Source: Lentihominibacter excrementipullorum (GTDB taxonomy: Bacteria > Bacillota > Clostridia > Peptostreptococcales > Anaerovoracaceae). From it: a DNA stretch of 6,216 bases. A model generated the notes under the pieces. It ran no database searches. It was not told where the DNA came from and was given only the letters and a program-made list of their open reading frames with translations. The stretch is taken from the NCBI GenBank assembly GCA_018713975.1, contig DVOB01000193.1:1-6216 (forward strand), read 5' to 3'. Positions 1 to 5,062 of this stretch are shown here, piece after piece (position 1 is the first letter of the stretch; each line of letters starts with the position of its first letter). The position numbers were made by a program, and so were the translations under genes.

Positions 1-83
1 ACACCAAGCTTTTTAGCATATTTCTTCTCAGCAGAAAGGGGAATAATGCCTATGATCCGTATTTCAACAGTATGATTTGGCAT
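1..83 (-). CDS. Possible 5' end of an unrecognised minus-strand gene (runs off the left edge)
   Basis: Only 27 codons are visible, so no family can be named. Reading leftward from an ATG at 83-81, the frame stays open to the window edge and begins MPNHTVEIRIIGIIPLSAEK. A GAGGG ribosome binding site lies 4 nt upstream of the ATG (88-92), which supports this start, although the spacing is short. The peptide opens with a hydrophobic, isoleucine-rich segment and becomes lysine-rich around residues 19-25. Use of ATA for isoleucine matches the neighbouring genes. It would be divergent from the HD-domain gene. The short length means it could be a chance open frame. Confidence 0.42.
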   Translation of the reverse strand, partial: MPNHTVEIRIIGIIPLSAEKKYAKKLG

Positions 84-357
84 ATTACCCTCTGTCAGTA
101 CCTTCGAAACATGGAAATTATGCCAAAAAGGTCTCCCAAAAATCCCCTCTTAGGCATATCGCTTCGGAAGGCTATCGTATATCGTCTGAAAACGAGATCC
201 GATGAACTGTATCTGTTAGCACGCCATTTAGCTGAGTACGCCTTTACTTTCCGCCTGTTTTTCACCCTTTTTACAGAGATTTTACACGAACAGGATAGTC
301 GCCGCGTCTTCGACGTACTACAATATTTAATTAATACAATGCAAATGGAAGGTAATT
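84..357. other. Divergent spacer between the left-edge gene and the HD-domain gene
   Basis: No convincing gene lies here. It should carry the promoters for both directions, but I find no pair of hexamers close to consensus. A CATAAT (minus strand, about 120-125) and TTTACA boxes (270-275 and 281-286, plus) are only partial matches. A plus-strand open frame at 72-422 crosses this spacer and runs into the HD gene in another frame. It has no ribosome binding site or recognisable domain, so I do not call it. Confidence 0.4.
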
Positions 358-1026
358 ATGGGAGAAAAAATCAAATACAAGGATATACGAAAAAACGAAG
401 AGATAAATATGCTGATCGATAAAGGCAACTGTGTCCTGAAAACAATGGGCTTCACCGACCATTCGACAAAGCACGCCGCTAAGGTCGCCGCACGAGCCGG
501 ATGGATACTTAAATCCCTGGGCTACAGCAGCCACGACATCGAACTGGGTCGTATCGCCGGCTATATGCACGATATCGGCAACTGCATCAACAGAAATGAC
601 CATGCTCACAGCGGAGCGTTGCTGGCATATCAGATACTTAAGGAAATGAAAATGTCTCTGGAAGATATCATGACCATAACTTCTGCCATCGGTCACCACG
701 ACGAAAGCAGCGGCAACGCGGTCGACCCCATCTCCGCGGCGCTCATACTGGCCGATAAGACAGACGTCAGGAGGAACAGGGTCCAGAATCCGATCAAGGA
801 AAACTTCGATATCCATGACCGAGTCAACTACGCCGCTCTGTCATCCAAACTGGAGATCAACAAGGACAAAAGGACTGTACAGATGAATCTTGAGCTGGAC
901 GACGATATCTGCAGTCTGATGGATTATTTTGAAATATTCCTTGAACGGATGATCATGTGCAAGCGGGCCGCCGAAGTGCTTGGCTATAAGTTCAAGCTGG
1001 TGGCCAACGGCAGCAAGCTCTGCTGA
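358..1026 (+). CDS. HD-domain phosphohydrolase-like protein
   Basis: The 222-residue protein carries the metal-binding pattern of the HD superfamily. Histidines sit at 35 and 39, the signature His-Asp at 71-72 (YMHDIGN), histidines at 82 and 84, a His-His pair at 113-114 (GHHDESSG), and the closing aspartate at 133 (ILADKTD). The extra histidines recall the multi-metal HD-GYP arrangement, but the GYP motif itself is absent and the protein is shorter than typical HD-GYP domains. HD proteins are cytosolic metal-dependent phosphohydrolases acting on nucleotides or cyclic dinucleotides; the substrate here cannot be deduced. No signal peptide or membrane segment is seen. The ATG is supported by GGAAGG at 347-352, 5 nt upstream. 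The DUF2971 gene follows 49 nt later on the same strand with no terminator between, so the two are probably cotranscribed. Confidence 0.88.
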   Translation: MGEKIKYKDIRKNEEINMLIDKGNCVLKTMGFTDHSTKHAAKVAARAGWILKSLGYSSHDIELGRIAGYMHDIGNCINRNDHAHSGALLAYQILKEMKMSLEDIMTITSAIGHHDESSGNAVDPISAALILADKTDVRRNRVQNPIKENFDIHDRVNYAALSSKLEINKDKRTVQMNLELDDDICSLMDYFEIFLERMIMCKRAAEVLGYKFKLVANGSKLC

Positions 1027-1075
1027 CAGTCCCGATATTTGATGCAGAAATCTGATACAGAAAAAGGAGTCCGCC

Positions 1076-1933
1076 GTGCCCAACAAACATATCCTGCTGA
1101 AAAGGATACAGCCCGAAGAAAATCTATACCATTACACTAAGTGCCGCGGTGTCCAAGGCATCCTGAAAGACAAGGCCTTCTTTGCCACCAAGAGCGATTT
1201 CCTCAACGACACCAACGAGATGCGCTACACCCTGGCTCTGACTCGGGATGTACTCACCGAGTTCCCTATACTTGAGGAGCACAGTTCCCTGCGCCAGCAG
1301 CTCTCTCTTACGACCGAGGAGATGAAGAGGCAATGCTACTACGTCCTATCCTTCTCAGTGGAAGCCGACAGCATCACGCTCTGGTCCGAATTCGGCAACA
1401 ACACCGGATATAATCTGGAATTCAAAAGCGGCGAGTTGCTCGACATGATAAGCAGGACAAAAAAAATCTCCTACCATGGACTTTTGATATATTCCAGAGA
1501 GACCCAGAGAAAAATCATACATGATCTTCTCACAAAAGATATCCCCCAAAATCTGGGCTGCTCATTCGACGATATAATGAAAAACGCCGCCGGGAACGGC
1601 GGCGATGAATCCTTCAGGAAATACTGCAAACAATTCAAAAAAGCCATGTCCATATATGCGGTTTTCTTCAAGCAGGAGGAATTCGCCGCAGAAAAGGAAT
1701 ACCGGGTCGTCCTCAAAGAGACAAGCGACAGTGAAGTCCATTATCGCGAAAAGGATGGCTTCCTGCTCCCATACATACGTGTGAACCTGAGGAAAGCCCA
1801 TGATGCCGTCAACAGGATAACAGTAGCTCCCCAAAATCATGTGGACTTAGCCAAGGAGGGTATGCAGATGTATGCCAGGCAGCTGGGCTACAGCGCTGAG
1901 GTCTGCCTATCGAAGATAAATCTGCGGTATTGA
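1076..1933 (+). CDS. DUF2971-family protein of unknown function
   Basis: The 285-residue protein has the features I associate with DUF2971: an N-terminal LYHYT followed by GIL and FLNDTNE (residues 17-48), a central LSFS...LWSEFGNNTGYNLEF block (91-116), and a C-terminal EFAAEKEYRVV block (202-212). The biochemical function of the family is not established. The His-Tyr near the N-terminus and the later Glu-x-Glu-Tyr-Arg are loosely reminiscent of ADP-ribosyltransferase folds, but that is inference only. The start is GTG, chosen because AAGGAG (1064-1069) lies 6 nt upstream and the conserved region begins about 15 residues in. There is no signal peptide or membrane segment. It follows the HD-domain gene closely and is probably in its operon. 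A strong inverted repeat at 1585-1604 lies inside the gene (see separate entry). The gene converges on ribU with a 44-nt gap that holds no obvious terminator. Confidence 0.82.
   Translation: MPNKHILLKRIQPEENLYHYTKCRGVQGILKDKAFFATKSDFLNDTNEMRYTLALTRDVLTEFPILEEHSSLRQQLSLTTEEMKRQCYYVLSFSVEADSITLWSEFGNNTGYNLEFKSGELLDMISRTKKISYHGLLIYSRETQRKIIHDLLTKDIPQNLGCSFDDIMKNAAGNGGDESFRKYCKQFKKAMSIYAVFFKQEEFAAEKEYRVVLKETSDSEVHYREKDGFLLPYIRVNLRKAHDAVNRITVAPQNHVDLAKEGMQMYARQLGYSAEVCLSKINLRY
1580..1604 (-). terminator. Antisense intrinsic terminator-like hairpin inside the DUF2971 gene
   Basis: CGCCGCCG (1585-1592) and CGGCGGCG (1597-1604) form a perfect 8-bp all-GC stem with a 4-nt loop. On the minus strand the stem is followed at once by five T residues (complement of 1580-1584), the layout of a rho-independent terminator. 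It faces transcripts coming from the convergent ribU gene, whose 44-nt downstream gap has no terminator of its own. On the plus strand the same sequence would give a GGAA tetraloop hairpin within the mRNA. Termination is inferred from structure; the T tract is short. Confidence 0.45.
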
Positions 1934-1977
1934 ACGCACCCTTATCGGCTCCGGCAGACCGGTCTCATATTGGTCCG

Positions 1978-2568
1978 TTACGCCGTTCTGTGCAGAAATC
2001 CCGATATCCTCTTATAAAGGAAAAATGTAACGATAGAATTTATGCCTGCTTTTATGGCATTGAAGCCCACTATAAACGGCATCAGATCCCATACCATGCT
2101 GCGTGGCACGCCCATGAACAGCGGCGTGATTATCAGATTAGCGCCTATCATCACCACGGCCATAGCCGCCGTACCGCATATCAACGCGATCACCGCGCCT
2201 TTTCTCGTCTTGTTGAATTTATATATGACACCTGCCACTATCACCAGCACACTGGTAGCGATTATGTGCATTATTATCCCGTAGGCTCCGCTGGCAGCGC
2301 TGACAGTCACACCCTGGACCACGGATGTCACGATGGTAAGCAGCACGCCTGCCACCGGACCGAAGGCAAAGGTCCCTATCAGTATAGGTATATCGGCGGG
2401 ATCATATTCGAGAAACGCCACTGCCGGGAATATGGGAAAATGTATAAAATATACCAGCACCACCGATATTGCCACCAGCATACCCATCTTCGCCAGCCTG
2501 ACTGTCTTCTCCCTGCCAGTCATCCTGTGTCTGTCATCGATATTTCCGTAGTTAGTCTTCTGAGACAT
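1978..2568 (-). CDS. ribU: Riboflavin ECF transporter substrate-binding component RibU
   Basis: The 196-residue membrane protein is the S component that captures riboflavin for an energy-coupling-factor transporter. ATPase and EcfT subunits are not in this window and in Firmicutes are usually shared and encoded elsewhere. Family marks are the FLEYDPADIP block (residues 52-61) followed by LIGTFAFGP, with about six hydrophobic segments from residue 28 to the C-terminus. The N-terminus (1-25) is polar and basic. I start at the ATG at 2568 because AAGGAG (2577-2582) lies 8 nt upstream; the upstream GTG at 2577 overlaps that site and would add only three residues. The FMN riboswitch in its leader independently fixes the substrate class. 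Length is normal for RibU. It converges on the DUF2971 gene. Confidence 0.93.
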   Translation of the reverse strand: MSQKTNYGNIDDRHRMTGREKTVRLAKMGMLVAISVVLVYFIHFPIFPAVAFLEYDPADIPILIGTFAFGPVAGVLLTIVTSVVQGVTVSAASGAYGIIMHIIATSVLVIVAGVIYKFNKTRKGAVIALICGTAAMAVVMIGANLIITPLFMGVPRSMVWDLMPFIVGFNAIKAGINSIVTFFLYKRISGFLHRTA

Positions 2569-2655
2569 GTACAACACTCCTTCTTTCCACTGTATATCAT
2601 CATTTCAGCCTCTGTCGTCTCGCTTCGGAGCATGGCGCAGAGGTGCCGCTCAATC

Positions 2656-2684
2656 AAAAAATCCCGGGCAATCTATCCCGAGAT
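2656..2684 (-). terminator. Intrinsic terminator of the FMN riboswitch expression platform
   Basis: On the minus strand ATCTCGGG (2684-2677) pairs with CCCGGGAT (2668-2661) with one G-T wobble, an 8-nt loop, and a tail of six T residues (complement of 2661-2656). It lies between the aptamer and the ribU start, as expected for FMN-dependent transcription attenuation. Its ascending arm contains CGGGAT, which could instead pair with ATCCCG in the aptamer; this is a candidate antiterminator contact. About 75 nt separate the terminator from the ribosome binding site. A CCTCTG/CAGAGG pair (2609-2614 and 2638-2643) may form a further hairpin there. Confidence 0.88.
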
Positions 2685-2700
2685 AAAAACACTCGCGTTT

Positions 2701-2722
2701 GCAGACAGCAACGACTGTCCGC
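2701..2722 (-). other. Linker hairpin between FMN aptamer and terminator
   Basis: GCGGACAG and CTGTCTGC on the minus strand form an 8-bp stem with one G-T wobble around a 6-nt loop. It sits between the aptamer's closing stem and the terminator, so it is part of the expression platform, either as a spacer stem or as a component of the alternative antiterminated fold. Confidence 0.55.
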
Positions 2723-2738
2723 CACACGCCGCAAGTAT

Positions 2739-2876
2739 TTCGTTTCTTCCATCCGGACTGTGACCGTCGGTACGGGATTCTCACCCGTTCGGCCCGCTCA
2801 ATGCGCGGGTTCGCGGACTTGTGACATTCATCGTCATACACCGCCGGTGAGGACTTTCACCTCGCCCCGAAACAAA
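2739..2876 (-). promoter_or_regulatory. FMN riboswitch (RFN element) controlling ribU
   Basis: The minus strand holds the conserved RFN core: TTTCGGGGCGAGGTGAAA, then CTCACCGGCGGT, then AGTCCGCGAACCCGC, then GAACGGGTGAGAATCCCG, then ACCGACGGTCACAGTC and GGATGGAAGAAA. The closing stem P1 pairs 2876-2869 with 2746-2739 over 8 bp with one wobble. FMN binding is known to stabilise this fold. Because an intrinsic terminator follows, the switch most likely stops transcription of ribU when FMN is plentiful, so riboflavin uptake is expressed only when FMN is scarce. The element begins only about 5 nt after the predicted transcription start. Confidence 0.96.
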
Positions 2877-2887
2877 TTTACATCAAT

Positions 2888-2917
2888 ATTATAACGTTGT
2901 CCTCGCAATGGTGTCAA
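2888..2917 (-). promoter_or_regulatory. Consensus sigma-A promoter for the ribU riboswitch transcript
   Basis: TTGACA (complement of 2917-2912) and TATAAT (complement of 2893-2888) are both perfect matches to the housekeeping consensus, separated by 18 nt. The predicted start of transcription is near 2881, just before the aptamer. Such a strong promoter suits a gene controlled downstream by attenuation. Confidence 0.88.
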
Positions 2918-2956
2918 CTGGGTTTTACCGTCAAAATTTTTTTCACACATTTTTCA

Positions 2957-2985
2957 TTGAATTTTTTCCGGTTTGGGAATACTAT
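2957..2985 (+). promoter_or_regulatory. Candidate promoter for the PHP-domain gene
   Basis: TTGAAT (2957-2962) and TACTAT (2980-2985) are spaced by 17 nt, and T-rich DNA at 2936-2954 lies upstream. The -10 is only a partial match, and overlapping TATTAT and TATATA hexamers follow, so the exact start is uncertain. It is divergent from the ribU promoter, with about 40 bp between the two -35 boxes. Confidence 0.5.
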
Positions 2986-3044
2986 TATATACAGAGAAGC
3001 GTCAGCTGCTCCATCCATAAGAATTAAGAACCGAGGCGAAAAGA

Positions 3045-3923
3045 TTGAAATTTGATTTGCACTGTCATACAAAGGAAGGCTCCCTTGATTCAAGAGTATC
3101 TGTCAGGGAATTCGTTCACAAATTCATGGCTCTGGGCTTTGACGGGTTCATGATATCCGACCACAACAGCTATAAAGGCTGTAAAGCATGGGATGCCATA
3201 AAGGACGATCCCCGCTACAGGAATTTCTGCGTTATCAGGGGGATAGAATACGATACGAAAGATGCCGGCCACATACTGGTCATCATGCCCGATGGGCTTT
3301 ATCTCCGCATCCTGAGCATACGTGGCATGCGATGCAGCAAGCTCATCAAAATAGTTCATTTCTTCGGCGGCATACTGGGGCCTGCCCATCCTTTCGGCGT
3401 GGCCAGTTCCAGCCTTATGGGCTTCAAAAATATGAACATGCGCCTTATGAGGAAATTTGACTTCATCGAGACCTTCAACACCTGCGAATCACCCGAATCC
3501 AACAGACGGGCAGCTATTCTGGCCGAAGATTGCGGCGTTCCCACCTTCGCCGGCTCTGATTCCCATGTCAGTGAATATATAGGAATGGCGTGTACCGAAA
3601 TAGATGCGGACATACGCTGCAACAACGATCTTATCGCCGCCGTAAAAAGCGGGACTAAAATAACGGCAGGCGGAACAGAACGAGGAGAGAGCAAAAAAGC
3701 GAAGAAAAAGGAACACTGGATAGGCATACTCAGCTTTAAACTCTACAACAGAGGGATCGCCAAATTGATATCTCCTTACCGTAAGATAAAGCGCCGCACA
3801 CTGCTGAGGCCTATCGTCCACAATAACGTCCGCCACATCCGCAGGAAGAAAAACACCGATATCCGAAAATACGTCGTTCGCAACAGATATAACAACGATT
3901 CCAATAAAAAAATGTCCGGATGA
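3045..3923 (+). CDS. PHP-domain metal-dependent phosphoesterase-like protein
   Basis: The 292-residue protein contains a PHP domain over about residues 1-200. Likely metal ligands are all visible: HxH at 6 and 8 (DLHCHT), Asp15, His40 in SDHN, Glu68 in GIEYD, His76, His115 in AHPFG, Glu142, and Asp172/His174 in GSDSH. Stand-alone PHP proteins hydrolyse phosphoesters such as 3',5'-nucleoside bisphosphates or sugar phosphates; which applies here is unknown. The start is TTG: an in-frame stop lies at 3018-3020, no ATG or GTG occurs between, the HxH motif begins at residue 6, and GAGG (3033-3036) lies 8 nt upstream. Residues 210-292 form a strongly basic Lys/Arg-rich tail that I cannot assign to a domain and that could bind nucleic acid or membranes (inference). 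It ends in the terminator shared with mgsA. Confidence 0.88.
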   Translation: MKFDLHCHTKEGSLDSRVSVREFVHKFMALGFDGFMISDHNSYKGCKAWDAIKDDPRYRNFCVIRGIEYDTKDAGHILVIMPDGLYLRILSIRGMRCSKLIKIVHFFGGILGPAHPFGVASSSLMGFKNMNMRLMRKFDFIETFNTCESPESNRRAAILAEDCGVPTFAGSDSHVSEYIGMACTEIDADIRCNNDLIAAVKSGTKITAGGTERGESKKAKKKEHWIGILSFKLYNRGIAKLISPYRKIKRRTLLRPIVHNNVRHIRRKKNTDIRKYVVRNRYNNDSNKKMSG

Positions 3924-3958
3924 TATCGCACCCTCTGCGATTTTCATCTGGACATTTT
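3906..3958. terminator. Bidirectional terminator shared by the PHP gene and mgsA
   Basis: Positions 3909-3923 pair with 3944-3958 over 15 bp with one G-T wobble. After a small asymmetric internal loop, ATCGCA (3925-3930) pairs with TGCGAT (3936-3941) around a 5-nt loop. On the minus strand the stem is followed by seven T residues (complement of 3912-3906); on the plus strand by TTTTAT. It should end both convergent transcripts, more strongly for mgsA. The outer stem includes the PHP stop codon (3921-3923) and overlaps the mgsA stop codon (3957-3959). Confidence 0.85.
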
Positions 3959-4436
3959 ATCGCTGTGAAACAAGTATCTTCTCGCTCATATCCTCTATAT
4001 CCACCGACGGCTTGAATTCCTGGACATCGTGGACGTACTCCTTGTCGATGTGCTCCGACGTCATGATGAAATCTGCCGTAGCTCTGTTGGTCGCCACCGG
4101 GATATCGTAAACTACCGCTATACGCAGCAGCGCTCTTACATCCGGATCGTGAGGCAGTGCTTCCAGCGGATCCCAGAAAAATATCAGTACATCTATCTCT
4201 CCTTCGGCCACCTTGGCTCCGATCTGCTGATCACCTCCCAAAGGACCACTCTTGTAAGCTTTTATGTCCAAGCCCGTTGCTCTTGCTATCAGGGTCGCTG
4301 TCGTCCCCGTTCCACACAAAATATGATCCTTCAGCTTATCTCTGTTGTCGATGCACCACGTTACCAGTTCATCCTTCAGATGATCGTGAGCGATAAGAGC
4401 GATATTCTTCCTGCTCTTCATGGTTTCTTTCGTCAT
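3957..4436 (-). CDS. mgsA: Methylglyoxal synthase
   Basis: The 159-residue cytosolic enzyme converts dihydroxyacetone phosphate to methylglyoxal and phosphate, a bypass of lower glycolysis that relieves sugar-phosphate stress. It follows the family closely throughout: IALIAHD (residues 12-18, His17), GTGTTATLI (42-50), the SGPLGGDQQIGA block (63-74, catalytic Asp69), IDVLIFFWDPL (81-91, Asp89), PHDPD (95-99, His96 and Asp99) and PVATNRATADF. All residues known to be catalytic or phosphate-binding in the E. coli enzyme appear present, and the length is normal. The ATG has a near-perfect ribosome binding site, AAAGGAGGTGA (4451-4441), with AGGAGG 7 nt upstream. The gene is alone on its transcript and is preceded by a foldable leader. 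Confidence 0.97.
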   Translation of the reverse strand: MTKETMKSRKNIALIAHDHLKDELVTWCIDNRDKLKDHILCGTGTTATLIARATGLDIKAYKSGPLGGDQQIGAKVAEGEIDVLIFFWDPLEALPHDPDVRALLRIAVVYDIPVATNRATADFIMTSEHIDKEYVHDVQEFKPSVDIEDMSEKILVSQR

Positions 4437-4462
4437 TCTCTCACCTCCTTTCAGACTTTACG

Positions 4463-4516
4463 GTGTGAAACGCGGCGTCGGATCTCCCTCGGATCCCATC
4501 CAGGCCTCGCTCACAC
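4463..4516 (-). promoter_or_regulatory. Foldable 5' leader of mgsA
   Basis: Three nested complementary pairs span the leader: GTGTGA (4463-4468) with TCACAC (4511-4516); CGCGGC (4471-4476) with GCCTCG (4504-4509), one mismatch; and GGATC (4480-4484) with GATCC (4492-4496) around a 7-nt loop. Together they make one long interrupted stem. It lies between the predicted promoter and the ribosome binding site, but it neither covers that site nor has a T tail, so it is not a simple attenuator. It may be an mRNA-stability or protein-binding structure. It matches no riboswitch class I recognise. Confidence 0.4.
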
Positions 4517-4531
4517 TCCGACTCTATATCG

Positions 4532-4560
4532 ATTATAACTCTTATTCCTGCCAAATTCAT
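4532..4560 (-). promoter_or_regulatory. Probable mgsA promoter
   Basis: On the minus strand there is a perfect TATAAT (complement of 4537-4532). At 17-nt spacing the -35 position reads ATGAAT (complement of 4560-4555), only three of six to consensus. Transcription would start near 4525, giving a leader of roughly 88 nt before mgsA. A weak -35 suggests modest constitutive use or help from an activator. Confidence 0.5.
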
Positions 4561-4592
4561 CGGAAAACACGAAAAAATTACAATATCTTAAC

Positions 4593-4619
4593 AAAGCCGG
4601 GCTCATGCGGCGCCCCGGA
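4593..4619 (-). terminator. Possible terminator for transcripts arriving from thrC
   Basis: On the minus strand CCGGGGC and GCCCGG form a GC-rich stem with one bulge, followed by CTTTGTTAAG. Flanking AAAGC/GCTTT complementarity extends it imperfectly to 4593-4624. It lies between the repeat array and the mgsA promoter, a sensible place to insulate mgsA from thrC. The T tract is interrupted, so confidence is low. Confidence 0.33.
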
Positions 4620-4635
4620 GCTTTCCTGCTTTTCA

Positions 4636-4981
4636 CGCAGCAGGTCTTTACATGAACTATTGCCGAAAAATGCTTTGAAGATACTGATCCGGCACGCGAA
4701 ACACGATTGCTTGCCGGAAATCGAAGGAATGACACAGATCCGGCAGCCTGAACAGCAAATATTGAGATTTAAAGCCATATATCAGGTAAGAATGTGAAAA
4801 TCGTGTGCCGAATATTCGCACCTAATTACAAATCCGGCAACATGCTGCCGGATTCTATGCCTTATTGCGGAATCCGGCAAAAGTTTGCGGTACTGCTGCC
4901 GGATCTCATTGTTTCTTTAATAATCCGGCAACGCTTGGTGTCAGCGCTGCCGGATTCCTTCGAAAATCGGAAAATCCGGCA
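4636..4981. repeat. 51-bp-period array of an 8-bp motif in alternating orientation
   Basis: Forward arms ATCCGGCA begin at 4687, 4738, 4832, 4872, 4923 and 4974, all exact, plus a 6-of-8 copy ATCAGGTA at 4781. Reverse arms TGCCGGAT lie at 4846-4853, 4897-4904 and 4948-4955 (exact), 4712-4719 (one change), 4806-4813 (one change) and 4661-4668 (two changes; its forward partner at 4636 is degenerate). The layout is arm, 17 nt, reverse arm, 18 nt, and so on: 51 bp per unit. The 17-nt spacing holds in units starting 4636, 4687, 4781, 4872 and 4923, and the 18-nt linker in all but one interval. The exceptions are an inner spacer of 6 nt in the unit at 4832 and a 43-bp step from 4738 to 4781, where the reverse arm is lost. 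Spacers and linkers are unlike each other. Arms are best preserved on the thrC side. The last unit (4974) has only a remnant reverse arm (CTCCGGAC, 4991-4998). Confidence 0.85.
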
Positions 4982-5062
4982 AACCTAACGCTCCGGACGA
5001 AATCCTCCCTGTCTCGCCTGCCCTCTCTTTTGGAAGAGGCGGAAGCCGCGACCTTCGCCGCT

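Larger units (their letters stand above)
4452..5062. other. Long non-coding interval between mgsA and thrC
   Basis: No gene is supported here on either strand; the open frames present lack ribosome binding sites and known domains. From left to right it holds the mgsA leader hairpin (4463-4516), the mgsA promoter (4532-4560), a GC-rich imperfect hairpin (4593-4624), a small CCTGCT/AGCAGG hairpin (4625-4644), the 51-bp-period array (4636-4981), and a pyrimidine-rich stretch after the thrC stop (about 4998-5031) in which CCTCT (5022-5026) can pair with AGAGG (5035-5039). Confidence 0.7.

Noticed and set aside
72..422. Plus-strand 116-codon open frame
   Set aside because: It overlaps the HD-domain start in another frame, lacks a ribosome binding site, and shows no recognisable motif.
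1934..1977. Terminator in the gap between DUF2971 and ribU
   Set aside because: Only a short GACC/GGTC complementarity is present, with no T tract on either strand.
2166..2205. Plus-strand hairpin with T run inside ribU as a terminator for the DUF2971 operon
   Set aside because: The stem (CGCG/CGCG) is only 4 bp and the T run is four residues, too weak to call.
1930..2763. Plus-strand 277-codon open frame
   Set aside because: It is antisense to ribU and the FMN riboswitch; the peptide is His/Tyr-rich and unlike a real protein.
4846..4880. Enterobacterial REP/BIME-type palindrome (GCCGGAT...ATCCGGC)
   Set aside because: The outer arms resemble E. coli REP ends, but the inner complementary segment of REP is missing, the genome context is Firmicute, and the 51-bp alternating register is not a BIME layout.
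4636..4981. CRISPR array
   Set aside because: Repeats are only 8 bp and alternate in orientation, spacers are 17-18 nt, and no cas gene is present. CRISPR repeats are about 24-40 bp, in one orientation, with longer spacers.
4794..4988. Small repeat protein on the plus strand with a 17-residue period
   Set aside because: 51 bp equals 17 codons, so any open frame through the array shows periodic peptides. There is no ribosome binding site, and the 11-nt and 8-nt length changes between units break the frame.
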